64,000 nt of DNA from Diphasiastrum complanatum (GCA_029204225.1 CM055094.1:15252928-15316927); one strand, 5' to 3'; numbered from the stretch's first letter, positions 52,343 through 63,895 are shown. Notes: generated by a model not told the origin, from the sequence alone. A program made the numbers and translations.

Positions 52343-53545
52343 ATGGCACATTCACCTACCCCGAGTGAGACTACTCAGGAAACCTTATCCGATCAGTTTC
52401 GTCGCAAGGATGAGACCTTTTCTGGCCTCGTTCTTCGCTTCGATTCAGTTATGACCGGCTTTGCTACTATGCAGTCACAAATTGATTCTTCACAGCCTCA
52501 TGGTCCTAGTAAAGATCCTGTTTTTCCTACATTTGGGACTCCCCCTCCATTTGGATTTCCATCTTCTTCTGCTAGTCAGCCCGGTGGTGGACCGTTCATT
52601 CCATCTAAACCACCTCCTGGTTTCTTTCCTCGTCCCCCCCTTCCTGAGCCACACTTTGCTCGAGACTTTCGTGATAGGGTACAGCTTGCTGCCTATTCCG
52701 GTTCCTCTGACGGGAACTTATTAGAGAATTGGTTTGCTAAGCTTGACACGTATTTTCAGATTTACCCTAAGACTGATCCTCAGAAGATCCAGTTGGCTGC
52801 TTTACATTTAGATGGACGTGCCGCCACGTGGTGGCAAGTTTATAGAGTTGATCCTGATCGGGAAGGGCTCCATGTATGGCATACTTTTCGCCGTGACCTC
52901 CGCCATGCTATGATTGATCCTCAGTGGCTTGACCGCCAACGTGATACATTCCGTAGTCTCACTCAAACCAGTGATCTTGCTTCTTATACAGATCAGTTTA
53001 TGGAGCTTTCTTATCTTTTCACAGATCTACAGCCCACTGAGCTTATTTCTCGTTACATTGTTGGGCTTCGTGGTGCTTTACGTTATGATGTTTCTTCCTT
53101 CCGTCCTACCACACTTGTTGAGGCGATGTCTCTTGCCAGTACTTTACAGCATAAGTACTCTGACACCCTTCCTTCCCGCTTCTCCCCACCCCGTCCTTCT
53201 GCTTCATCTTTTCCCGCTACGTCCACCCCTACACCGGCCCCTTCTGTTCCAACTCTCTCCATTGCCCCTTCGCCTCCTCGTCCTCCGACTCCTCGACCTG
53301 CTTTTGTCTGACGTTACACGTCTGCAGAGTTCGCTGATCTTCAGCAGAAGCGTCTTTGCTTTCGTTGTAAGAGTCCTGACCATCTTGCCCGTGATTGCCG
53401 CCAGCCTCTCCCTACTACTACTGCTGTTTTTTACCATGAGGGCACTACTCCAGATGATTCCAATATCTACATTCATATTTCTGATGAGCCTGACTTATCC
53501 TCTGAGCCTTCCCCTGATTTACTTCCTGCTACTTGCCATGCTTAG
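52343..53545 (+). pseudogene. P2 gag with zinc knuckle
   Basis: ATG 52343 (MAHSPTPSETTQETLSDQF) is preferred over the upstream in-frame ATG at 52289, because it is the junction codon kept in P1. A Pro-rich segment is followed by the gag core (SSDGNLLENWFAKLDTYFQI, HLDGRAATWWQVYR, DRQRDTFRSL, RYIVGLRGALRYDV) and a Pro/Ser/Thr-rich part. A TGA at 53309-53311 interrupts the frame. In the same frame after it comes a CCHC zinc knuckle, CFRCKSPDHLARDC, and at 53543 a TAG where a Gln codon is likely. Gag would form the particle and bind RNA. Confidence 0.85.
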
Positions 53546-54016
53546 CTTGCCTATGCTACTTGGACAGGGCGTCCTGGTCCTCGCTCCATTCGGTTACGTG
53601 TGCGTATTACAAGTCGTGAGTATATTGCTTTAGTTGATACTGGTAGCACTCATTCTTTTATTAGCAGTTATGTCACTAGTCGGATCCGTGCTTCACCTGT
53701 TCTTGCTTCACAGCCTCTCACAGTTGAGGTTGCCAGTTCTCATTCTTTTCCTAGTTCTCAGATGTTTCAGCGTTTACCATACCGCATTGAAGATTTCTCT
53801 GGACAGGCAGATCTTTACATTATCCCTATGGAGCGTTATGATCTTATCCTTGGTGCTGATTGGTTTGCATCTCTTGGAGCCGTTACACTGGACTTGACAC
53901 AGCAGACATTGACATTTGTACATGATGCAGTTACACACTCACTTGTTGGCTGTTCAGCGGGCAGTACCAGTTCCTCCAGTTTCTACACCAGCAGCTGTTC
54001 CTCAGGTGATTTCTGA
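53546..54016 (+). pseudogene. P2 retropepsin
   Basis: In the same frame as gag after the TAG. Motifs: REYIALVDTGSTHSFISSYV with catalytic DTG, then FPSSQMFQRLPYRIEDFSGQ and YDLILGADWFASLGAVTLD, the full length of a Ty3 protease. It ends 100 bp after the start of the RT frame, which is in the next phase. Removal of the two stops would make gag-protease a single frame, which is normal for the group. Confidence 0.8.
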
Positions 54017-55098
54017 CTTATTACATCAGTATGCTTTTGTCTTTTCAAAACCTACGACGCTACCACCATTACGTGACGTGAACCATCATATTGACTTGCG
54101 TCCTGGTTCTGCTCCTCCTTCCCGTCCCCCTTATCGTATGTCTCGATCTGAGCGTGATGAGCTTGAGCTCCATATTACTGCCTTGTTAGATCAGGGTCTC
54201 ATTGTTCCTAGTCACAGCCCTTTTGGTGCTCTTGTTCTCCTTATTAATAAGAAAGATGGTACCAAACGCCTTTGTATTGATTATCGTGCTTTAAATAAGT
54301 TGACTATTCGTAATCAGTACCCTATTCCACACATGGATGACCTCTTTGACCAGCTCGGTACCTCTAAAATCATTTCCAAGATAGACCTTCGTTCTGGATA
54401 TTACCAAATCAGGATGCACCCTTCTGACAAACATAAGACTGCTTTCCGTACTCATCTTGGTTTATATGAATTTCGTGTGCTTCCTTTTGGTGTTACTAAT
54501 GGCCCTCCTACGTTCCAGAATGTGATGAATAACGTCTTGCATCCGCTTCTTGGTCATTGTGTCTTGGTTTATTTTGATGATATTCTTATTTTTAGTCAGT
54601 CTCTTGCTGAGCATGTTGCCCATCTTTCCTCTGTCTTTCAGTTACTTGTACACCACCAGTTATTTGCTAAGTTGTCTAAACGTTCTTTTGTTGTTTCAGA
54701 GATCGATTTTCTTGGTTTTCTTATTTGTAATGGTCACATTCGTCTGGACCCTCATAAGGTTCAGGCCATCCAGGATTGGCCTATACCTACTGATATTCAT
54801 CATGTTCGTATGTTTCTTGGGTTAGCCACTCACCTTCGTCGTCCAGTTCCTCATTTTGCCACTATCGCAGCTCCTCTTCATGCACTTTTGAAGAAGTCTA
54901 GTACTTTTCTTTGGACTCCTGATTGTCAGACAGCGTTTGATACTCTTCGTCGTGTTGTTGTTGATGCTGCCGTTATGTGTTTACCACAGTTTGATCAGAA
55001 GTTTCTTGTTGAGACTGATGCTAGTAATGTTGGTTTGGGTGCTTTACTTCGCCAGTCACAATGTATTAATGCTTATGAGTCGCGTCGTCTTCGCTCTT
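53916..55098 (+). pseudogene. P2 RT and RNase H start
   Basis: One open frame: linker VPQVISDLLHQYAFVFSKP, then RT motifs [47 protein letters not shown] and catalytic LVYFDDILIFS, the thumb region HIRLDPHKVQAIQDWPIP, and RNase H FLVETDASNVGLGALL. At 55098 it is cut and the open frame runs on into copia A sequence to 55259. The RT itself looks undamaged, but no integrase or 3' LTR follows. Confidence 0.85.
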
Positions 55099-55691
55099 TG
55101 GACAGCAAAGTGTTGGTGATTTTGTGGTTGTTGGACAGCTTGCTACAGCCTCTTGTTGGCTGTCCGAGTCTTTGCAGGATAGCAAAGCATCTTGTTACCT
55201 TGGAGGAAACACACATGCCTCACCAAAATCAGTACCTTATGCTGATTTTCCTGTTTTGATGCTTACTTCTTATGATGACGGTGTTGCCTTACCTGGTGTT
55301 GGTGAGCAAATCATTGATAGTAAGATTCAGGAGGATGTGATGGTAAAAGAGTATCATACTCTTCTTTATGTTTGATGTGGTAAGAAAACTTATGGAATCA
55401 TGTGGGAACCATTGATGGATTGCAAATCCATATTTCGGCTTGTGGCTGGTTTTTTGGTTACCTACTTTGGATGGAGCATGCTTGTCTTCACTCTTCGACT
55501 TGATGCTACGACATCTCTTCTACATCGGGCATGATTGGGGCTGAGATTTCGGCTACTTCAACTACTTCGAGTTGGAGTTTTTTTTTTGGTACATGAAGTT
55601 TTGGGCAGCAAGCAACATTTTGCATTTTCTTGCAATTTTTCCATTCTACTTCATGTCATGTTATGTTTTTTACATTATTATTTAAGGAGGG
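55099..55691 (+). other. copia A 3' internal region
   Basis: Starts where P2 homology ends and runs to the purine tract AAGGAGGG at 55685-55691 before the copia A 3' LTR. Open pieces (55124-55375) show no recognisable RT or RNase H motif. GTTGGACAGC and GTTGGCTGTCC recur at 55130-55165. Assigned to copia A by position only. Confidence 0.4.
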
Positions 55692-55789
55692 TGTTAGAAA
55701 TAATAAATGATGATGTTAGTTTCCCATAGCTTACTTTGACCCAAAAGGTTGAGGCTTGTGTAACCATGGGTTAGGTTTATTATTTAGAC

Positions 55790-56426
55790 CATAGTTGCAC
55801 AGAATCGCGTCTTTGGGAGGAGACGTTTCGGAAACCGCGTTTCTGAGAAACGCATTTCTCCTCCAAGAATCGCAAAAAAAAAAAAAAAAAAAAAATTGGA
55901 AAAATAGCTTATGGCTGAAATTTTTTTAGGGGATCAATGATCAAACGAGCGTTTTGCCTCTCAGAACTGCAGTAGATGGGGCACAAACAGATCTTATTTT
56001 CAATAGCTATTTGATTGTTATTTGCTCTGGTTTTCAATAAATGCTTAGGGGGTTCGGGGGGTTGTAGCCCCCCGAGAAACGGGGGGTCCGGGGGGCAGTA
56101 GCCCCCCAGTGGGGGGTTTGGGGGGCAACGCCCCCCAACAGCTGGGACTAACAAACAGGCTACAGGTTAGTTTTGAATTTTTATCCTTGACAAAACCCAA
56201 CATGGATTAATGCACTTGAACTGGACCATCCTGCACCTGAAACAGTCGGCAAATTACACAGTAATTATGCTCTTAATTAGAGCTTTCATCTAATACCCAT
56301 ATTGCCCAAAAAAAAAACCCCAAAAGAAAAAATTCAAAAAACGTTTCTGGAATTTTTTCAAAAATTTCAGAAACGCGTTTCTGAACGCGATTCTGAAACG
56401 CGTTCCAGAAATGCAGTGCAACTATG
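55790..56426. mobile_element. hAT-type MITE with G6/C6 hairpin array
   Basis: Terminal inverted repeats CATAGTTGCAC (55790) and GTGCAACTATG (end 56426), flanked by the 8-bp duplication ATTTAGAC (55782-55789 and 56427-56434). The 8-bp length is the hAT signature. Subterminal regions are full of AACGCG/CGCGTT and GAATCGC words. It carries no open frame with transposase motifs. It contains A22 at 55874 and, at 56047-56138, three G6..C6 hairpins. Empty-site sequence is restored in the LTR by removing the element and one TSD. Confidence 0.85.
56047..56138. repeat. array of three G6/C6 hairpins inside the MITE
   Basis: Hairpins at 56056-56073 (loop TTGTA), 56090-56107 (CAGTA) and 56120-56136 (CAAC), each with G6-C6 arms and joined by further G runs. 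The unit is roughly 32 bp. Confidence 0.9.
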
Positions 56427-57167
56427 ATTTAGACCATGTTAAGTTAGTTTTAGCTAAGTTGGACCCAATTTTGGTCTAGTAATAACTCGTGGATCCAAGT
56501 AAAGTCTAATTATGTTAAGGGGCCCTATCTTGACTTTTGGGGGTGCCCTATAATTGGTAGTGGATGAACTTAGGGTATGGAAGAGTCTAGGCCCTTGGAA
56601 GGCCTATTTATATGTACTCATTATTCATTTGTGATTCATTCCCTTTCTAGCATTGCTACTACTTTCTCTCTCCTTGAGGCCACCTCACCCTCTCCCTCTT
56701 CTTCTTGTATATGGAGATTGAATGTTAGAAGGATCTTGACACTTTGATTTCCTACATGTCTATCTCTGGTAACGCCTGTATCCTCTGTGTATAGGTAATG
56801 AGCTGAAGAGATGCCTCGATCTGGATAGGTGGAACTGCAAACTCGGCAAGGAGAATCTCATGTGGAATAGAAGACTTTGCACAGATCAACCGAGCTAGCA
56901 TAGTGGTCTGTAGACCATTCCTTTGCTGCATATAGAGTCGTGGGGGTGACAATGGTATCAAAGAGGCGACACTTACTGCGAGCATCCTGGATGGACTTCC
57001 GGAAACAAAGTCTCTCTAGCTAAACAAGGGAGGCATGTCCCTTCCCCAGTCGAGTGGTAGCAGCCTGTCTCATGCTAAAAGTAGGACCTGAGAAAAGGAT
57101 CTCCGGACCCCAGGTATGTGTAGGAAGGGACCACCTCTAGAACCTGTCCTCCCAAAGTAAGCTCCTG

Positions 57168-57755
57168 TCACTGCATGAATGCTCGAGAAGTGTTAACCTT
57201 AGTCTTCCCAATGTTCACCCCTAGGCCCCATCTGGTGCAAAACTCATGCAAGCAATCCAACTGTCGCTGTAGACCCTCTCTGGTCGATGAGACCAATACC
57301 ACATCATCAGCATAAAGGAGGATAGCAATCAAGATGTCCCCAAGCCTGCAACTAGCACCACCACATTGTGTAATGACTCTTTCCAACTCATCAATATACA
57401 AGCCAAAATGGACTGCTGAGAGGGAGCAACCCTGCTTCACCCCGATAGTGCTCCAAATGTGATCGGGTATGCCACTGCTATGCCGGAAACATCCCAGGAC
57501 ACGCTCATAAAGTGCCATCACAGCAAGAACGATGTCGGTGGCGAAGACGCGGTTGCGGAGTCTCTGGATGAGCAATGAGCGAGGAACAGAATCAAAGGCT
57601 TTCCTAAAGTCCACAAAACAACAATACACCCTCTCTCTCTTGTGCTTAGCCTCCTCAATCAAGGCCCGCAATGTGAAGATGTGATTTGTGGTAGAATAAT
57701 GGGCTGGAAAACCTGCCTGACACATGTCCGCGGAGGTCCTGGTAACCCCAAGCAT
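57168..57755 (-). pseudogene. LINE reverse transcriptase fused to endonuclease by deletion
   Basis: A 195-residue frame begins in endonuclease sequence (GVTRTSAD, as in L3) and continues without interruption into RT: CQAGFPAHYSTTNHIFTLRA, then motif A CCFVDFRKAFDSV, motif B GVKQGCSLSAVHFGLYIDEL and motif C ILLYADDVVL with the catalytic YADD, followed by WGLGVNIGKTKV. The end of the endonuclease and the RT fingers are deleted in frame. It is the only RT of this LINE family in the window and would allow clade assignment. Confidence 0.85.
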
Positions 57756-58140
57756 ATTATTGTCAAGGGCACGAACACGCAGCTGATCAGAGGTGTCGAA
57801 GAACTCTATCTATCTCGAAGATGTCCGGGCATTAAAGTCCCTTGTGAGGAGAATATGCCCCTGCTCTAATAATCTGATAATATTTGGTGAGAGGTCCTTA
57901 TATGGAGATCCAATACCCTCTGCAAAAGATGAGGACTCTGGTGGAAAGTAACATGCTGCAATAAAAAAATCTCTATCCTGACCCACGATGTGAGTCCATA
58001 TGTAGCGGGCCTGCTCGTCATGTCAAATGAAGTCAATACTCGAATGGAGAGTCTCTCTGTACAAGCAGGCGACCCCACCTGAACCTCGGCCACTGGCAGA
58101 TCTAGTCTCTTGTCAGAATACTGAGTCCCATCTATATCCA
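57756..58140 (-). pseudogene. LINE L5 endonuclease fragment
   Basis: Broken frames with SFPGYRWDSVF, GRGSGGVACLYRE, HDEQARYIWTH, CYFPPESSSFAEG and DFNARTSSR, the same domain as in L3 (4619-3809). Stops occur after DSVF and within DFI. It lacks the first strands of the domain. Confidence 0.7.
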
Positions 58141-58160
58141 GGAAAGGAAGGAAGTCCTTG

Positions 58161-59442
58161 CTCTGTTGAAACTTTATAAATTTTTATGTTGAAGAGGGGT
58201 GCACATTTCCTAGCATGGAAACTTGTGGACCAAGGCAAATCATGCCAAGAATCATTGCATGAAGAGAGAATATGAAAACCCATGCATAGAATGTGCATGC
58301 TTGAGTCTTAGCATGTGGGACACCTACACTGACTGGAAGCCATGCTACGAAGACAAATCTCTCAAAGCATTCAAAAGAAAGAAGAGAGTCCTAATACTTT
58401 TGTTTTGAGAGTGAAGGCCTATAGAGAGGTCTTTCTCACGTATCATAGTGGTCTTTGCTTTCATGTATGGTGAAGTTTCTTGCTCATTAATGCTAGTGAT
58501 ATGCTATCCAATTATTCTTCTAGATTGATGGGTGTTGGATCTTGCTTCTTTCATTGTAATCTTGCTAACCTTATGTTCTTTGTGCTAGAAGTTTGTGGGC
58601 AGCAAGCACTCAAGATCCATTCAGCCTAATTGAAGGGGCAATATTATAGTTTTCAATGCTAGAATGCTTTCTATAGCATCCACCATCATTCTAGATCATG
58701 TAGCAAGTTCTTTTGTGAGTATAATGTAATTTTCCTGCTCACATTCTCTTTATCTTCTCCGCTGTCCACCATAGCCGGGAAGATCCAATTGCTACATAAG
58801 GCTGATTAATTCATTGCATGTCAACAAATTCAACATTTGCTAGCAATTTACTATTGCATGTGCAAGTATTAGTCCATGCATGTTGCATGCATGTCTCCAG
58901 AATTTTTCAGATTGCTTGCATGTTGTTATATTTGCTTGCATGTTGAATAGTTTTATTTACATTTTGTTACAAAGGTCACCACAGACCAGTGACTTAGCCA
59001 TTACTGTATTTACAAAATTACATTTGTACATAAAACAATAAACAATCGCGACAAGGAGTGAAAGCTGTAACAAAATATGTATTATGGATTCTTGAATTTG
59101 AATATTTACAAAAGTACATTTGTACATAACAACCGGGCCAAGGAGTGAAAGCTGTAACAGAATATGTATTATGGATTCTTGAATTTGAATTTTGTTGCAA
59201 CTTGTAACTTGTTTGAAGTTAGGACTCAAAAGTTCAAGGTTTAAAAATTGAAGCTTAAACTATTTGATTCATCATTCTAAATCCTAATTTCTTTCAATTG
59301 TCCCTTATGAATGTAAATCATGATTCATAATTTCATTGAATATTCAACATTCCAATTACCAAATTCGTGAGTCTTTTATGTAAATTGGAAACTGCTGCCT
59401 ACAACATGTGCTATAATTTTTCTGAGTTGTAGCTTTTCATTC
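58161..59442. repeat. gene-free stretch with GCATG words and a 95-bp tandem repeat
   Basis: No gene. GCATG/CATGCATG words recur at 58800-58945. A 95-bp unit is duplicated at about 59007-59100 and 59102-59195 (TATTTACAAAAxTACATTTG ... GGATTCTTGAATTTGAAT). Confidence 0.6.
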
Positions 59443-60660
59443 AGCAGAGCGGCCAGAGCCTTCCACATCACGGCGGCGTACATCTTTATCTCATGAGCCT
59501 GGTTCCTCTCGGACTCAATCTCTTGGAGATGTTGGGATTCAAGGTGACACAGGAGCAGGACCTCAGTACTGGTGGCATGGGTTCCTCTAGAGCATCATCT
59601 ACAAATCATGCACCATCAAGGGGTAGAGCCCTCGGCCGAGGACAGGCTAGAGGCCAGGACGATTGTATGGCCTCTTGGATGCAATCAAACAAGGAATTGG
59701 CTGAGATTTAGGAGGTGATTTTACATGTGACCTCCCATTTCACCTTGCTGCAACCCCTGCATGGACAGATATGATGAGAGCCGTTTCCAGGATCGGTCCG
59801 GAGTGGGATCATTTGCGGAGGAGAGGACTTCTTGATGAGCGGACCTGATTGATCGGGAGCTATAGGCGATCAAGAAGTCGTGGGAAAAGTAAGCCCTTTC
59901 AAGTTTTAAGTTTCAACTTTATTACTTACATCTTTGAGTTTGATGAGTTTAGTGCAATTTGCCACAATCATCGACTGTCAATATTGAACTTAAATGGCCA
60001 TTGGCTGCTTGGAAACCAGGTATGGGTGTACCATCATATCTGATGGCTGGACTGATGTAAGGAAGCGGCACATTGTAAATATCTTGGTGTCTTCCTGCAT
60101 GGGCGCAATGTTTTTGAGAGCCATCGACACCTTCGAGGCAGCACATCAGTGACTGGCGAGTATGTGTTTCGCCATATCCACGAGACCTGGAGGCAGGACC
60201 AGAGAATGTTGTGCATGTATACAATTACAATTCAAACTTGATTCTTGATTCTTGAAAGCTGTAAAATATTGTTACGACTTACAAGCCGCAACTTAAAACT
60301 TCTGAATCACAACTTTCAAATTCGTAATTTGTTCGATATTGTTGCAGCTTGCACTCAAGTTGCAAGTTAGTAGTTATAAGTTGTGCTATAATTTGTGACT
60401 TGTGCAAGTTGTCACGGACAATGCTGTGAATTGCCGTGTGATGGGGAGGCTTGTTAATGAGGCCTATCCCCACATTTTTCTGGACTCCTTGCGCTGCACA
60501 CAGTTGACCTCCTGTTTGGGGACATAGCACGGATATCATGGGTCAAGGAGGTTATTGACACAGCATGGTTCTTGGTGAGATCTGTCACCAAAAGGTCAAG
60601 GGTCCTCGATATGTTAGGGCCCATCCTACCCTTCACGTTTTGAGACCAGCCTCCACCAGG
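59443..60660 (+). pseudogene. hAT transposase pseudogene, plus strand
   Basis: Same family as the 27-30 kb copy. Exon pieces: LPFHLAATPAWTDMMRAVSR and RIGPEWDHLRRRGLLDER (59735-59850), donor-like AAAA/GTAAGC near 59889, then from 60020 YGCTIISDGWTDVRKRHIVN and CMGAMFLRAIDTFEA. After a shift comes TGEYVFRHIHETWRQ. After an intron, VVTDNAVNCRVMGRLVNEAY starts at 60407. The intron before the VVTDN block is at the same place as in the other copies. The introns consist largely of AACTTG/CAAGTT-like words. Frames are interrupted and the C-terminal half is absent. Confidence 0.65.
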
Positions 60661-61280
60661 TTTGAACTTTCAACTTTGCAACTTGTTTGAAGTTTGAACT
60701 TTGTTTCGAAATTCAAATCTTGATGCCAAATGTTGACATCAATGATTAGACAATTGGATCGAGTCTTGACTCTTGACTCTTGGCATTTGAATCTCGCACT
60801 AGTCAGTAGTTACTAGTTACCTAGAACTTCTAAGTAACCAGTGACTATTCACTACTGCAAGATTCAAATGTCAAGAGTTAGTGAGAACTTAGAATTTAGT
60901 AACAACTTAGAAGTTAGTGGACTGAAATTGAGACGGTACAAAAAATGTTTCTAACCTCCTCCTTGGACATAAAAATAACCACTCTCTATTTTGTTAGCTG
61001 AATCTAATGTCCTTCCATTAGAAGTTGTCTGCCTGGTTAGAGCATTTACGTATTTGGAAAGAGCACACACCTTACATAATGATCACCTTTCAAATGTGGA
61101 TATCCAGACCTTAAAGACTAAGCAATGGTTGGTGGTTGGATATTGTGAAATGTTACATCCTAGTCTCAACTATTGCATTTGACACTAATTGCATATTTCA
61201 TCAACTACTATCATTAACTTGCGACCTAGAACTTTGTGCATGGCATGGATATTCTTTGTGTACCACATCATATCTATTTT
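60661..61280. other. gene-free stretch
   Basis: Low-complexity AACTT/TTGAA-rich sequence continues to about 60930, resembling the hAT introns; the rest shows nothing recognisable. Confidence 0.4.
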
Positions 61281-62090
61281 TGTGACTTGCTAACATCGGA
61301 TTCTATGTTTGACTAGAATTGATGGTATTCCTTGACTCTATGAATGATTTGGTATTTCTTTCAATGTGCCATACATTTCCATTACTTATCATGGAATGTT
61401 CTGACCATTATTATGCCATATATGGCGATCATGTTACTTTTATGCATTGTATGGCATCTATGTTCAACATTGTGGAACACTTACATTTACATCCTCAAAT
61501 TGTAAATTTGAGCATATCTACACATCTACATCCTGTATTGCTAGTTTTTTCACTCATCAAGCTATTATACTCCAACCCTTGAGATGGCATTATTGATCCT
61601 CCTTTTCAAGTGGTTGATCCTAATGATCATCCTTCATACACTTTTATTTAGACATTATTTATGATTCTAACATCTGCTTCATCTTGACGATGTGCTTTGA
61701 TTCTATTCTTCCATTCATGTTGTATATAGTTCACCCTATATATATCATTGTGCAACACTTGCATTGCAGGTTCTGTTCAATGTGACTTGCTAACATCAGA
61801 TTCTATGTTTGGCTAGAATTGATTTCTTTGACTCTATGAATGACTTGGTATTTCTTTCAATGTGCCATACATTTCCATTACTTATCATGGAATGTTCTAA
61901 CCATTATTATGCCATATATGGCGATCATGTTACTTTTATGCATTGTATGGCATCTATGTTCAACATTGTGGAACACTTATATTTACATCCTCAAATTGTA
62001 AATTTGAGCATATCTACACATCTACATCCTGTATTGCTAGTTTTTTCACTCATCAAGCTATTATACTCCAACCCTTGAGATGGCATTATC
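61281..62090. repeat. recent direct duplication, about 310 bp, spacer about 186 bp
   Basis: 61281-61594 and 61781-62090 are about 98% identical by eye (a 5-bp indel and a few substitutions). Each copy begins TGTGACTTGCTAACATC and ends GATGGCATTAT. The geometry resembles a TRIM (two short LTRs around a tiny interior), but I see no primer site, purine tract or TSD. A simple segmental duplication is as likely. Confidence 0.8.
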
Positions 62091-63644
62091 ACTGAATGTT
62101 TTTTGGAGGTTCTGATGCCCTAGCTCCATCCTTGGCATAGACATTATGTGGCTCCTATGGTACATGCATTTACTAGTGTTGTGTCTCTACGTTCAAGTTT
62201 CATTTGCATTTACTAGCAATATGTTTCTATGTTAGAATTTCTGCTTCAACCTATAATTGTTTGCAGTTATTTAGTTTATTGATATGATTTGACAATATTT
62301 TCCTTACTTTGCTATATTAGCATCTACTTTCTATCAGTTACAACATTCTCACTTTGTGGCTGCAGCATTTTCACTAAACTGAAACAAAGTACAATGTCTC
62401 TTTAAGCGAAGGAATTATGGGCCATTCATGAACTCTGGATATAGCATTAGGCCCTTTGGCACATTATTTATTATGATTTGTTAGTTGACAACTTGATTTG
62501 GTCGATCGATAGTGGCTTGCTAATAAAATAAGAATGCTCAACTTTATTGGATTCCTAGTCTTGAATTGTTCAAGCATCCAATTAGCTAAAAAGATACATG
62601 ATGCCTTCCCATATAGAAGATTGACCAACAAAGAGTAGCTCATAGCATAACCTGGCAGATTTTAAGCTCACATTCAGCTCAATTAGCTCATATTATCATC
62701 ATCTTGAGACTATTATATTGCTCTTGTTTTTCGATTGTCAACCCCTCTCTTTCCAATACCCCTCTCTACTTCATGCAACATCTGTTGTTTTGCTTGTAAC
62801 TAGATTCTCCCTTGAAGAAACTCTCAATCCTTATAATCTTGTTCTACTAAAATGAAATGATACAATGTCTACTTTTCCTAGTTGGAGGCCATTTAGAGTT
62901 GAGTGCCCTACTATCAAAAGGTCAATGTCGTGCCAACCAGCTTGATTAATGGCCAATTGTGATCAAATCAACTCAAGCAATCAACTTTCTTAAAAATGTA
63001 GTCAATGCATTTGTGTGATATTTTGGAAGTGCAAATGAATTGATGAGACTAGTAGAATATCAATAAAAGCCCTATCTACAAGTATACAAAAGATAAACTT
63101 ATGAAGCACATCTTACTTAATTATAGAAAGCACAAAGACCAACATTCTCATGGGCTAACAACTTAATAGCAAAAATAATGTTGTACCTTAAATGTGCTAT
63201 AGGAGATGGATGATAAAGCATATGATACAAAAACTTCACCTAGAAAAGCATATTCTTATCCTACAAAACTTCAATCAACTAGCTTGAACTAACATCACCT
63301 TGCCAATCATTTTTTTCATAGTTATTTTTATCATGATGCTTCTAAAACCAAGCATATTCTAGAAAGAAATTGATTAAGTTGACCTGAAGTTGTCAATCAA
63401 GATTGTGGCTTCAAAAGTTAGCAAAGGGAGAAACACCAACTTCAAACTCACAGCTGCTTCCCCGTAAACTGCACAACAAGACATTTCAAAACAAATTTTG
63501 TGATTTTCCGAGGTAGTGACAATCAATTTTAGCACATGGTGAACACAATAAAGTTCAGATAGGCTATTCAAATTGTCTAGCATATCTAGTAGACAAGCAT
63601 ACAACTGTACTCAATATTGTTTTTATGCACTCTCAAAAGCAATG
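62091..63644. other. AT-rich stretch, nothing recognised
   Basis: About 1.5 kb without supported coding region, RNA gene or element end. Confidence 0.4.
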
Positions 63645-63895
63645 TGTAACTACTCTCTCTCATAGCATATGAGGACCCACGCTATGTTGCACCTATGGTA
63701 TGGGAGATGCTCTTACTATGAAAAGCTCTATGCCAACCAGATCAACAGTCACTCAGATACTAGATTACATCCTTCTTCTCTAGTAGAAGACCACGGATAG
63801 ATCCAGAGTCAGACAATGGTGACCATGACGACAACACTTCTGCACATAGAAACCAGCGACGGCGTATCACTCAACATCATGTTGGCAGCTTTTAT
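63645..63895 (+). pseudogene. LINE ORF2 C-terminal scrap
   Basis: The plus-strand reading LIAYEDPRYVAPMVWEMLLL, then after a stop ITSFFSSRRPRIDPESDNGD and NQRRRITQHHVGS, matches the C-terminal tail of L1 and L3 (SLIAYEDPRRVSLMVHEM; RDQRRRTTHTHIA). No (TC)n tail follows within the next 100 bp. It is an isolated, diverged fragment. Confidence 0.6.

Larger units (their letters stand above)
51295..55098 (+). mobile_element. Ty3 element P2, truncated at both ends
   Basis: 5' LTR lacking its first 25 bases, primer site, leader, gag, protease, RT and the first part of RNase H. Homology with P1 stops at 55098 (RRLRS), where copia A sequence resumes. It supplies the gag-protease-RT region missing from P1. 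Two in-frame stops and a frame change make it inactive. No 3' LTR. Confidence 0.85.
55692..56756 (+). repeat. copia A 3' LTR, interrupted by a MITE
   Basis: Starts TGTTAGAAATAATAAATG after AAGGAGGG and ends TTGATTTCCTACA at 56756. Without the 637-bp MITE and its 8-bp duplication the LTR is 420 bp. The final 65 bp match 35690-35758. Canonical TG..CA ends. Confidence 0.75.
56757..58160 (-). mobile_element. LINE copy L5, 5' part
   Basis: Minus strand, endonuclease then RT then part of the ORF2 C-terminal side. It resumes the LINE interrupted at 35590 by copia A and everything nested in it; this pairing is inferred from orientation and complementary content. The segment 57050-56757 aligns to 2664-2330 of L1. 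It is truncated in the endonuclease at about 58160. Confidence 0.65.

Noticed and set aside
55909-56154. Pro-rich open frame within the MITE
   Set aside because: Translation of the G6/C6 hairpin array; no start context or homology.
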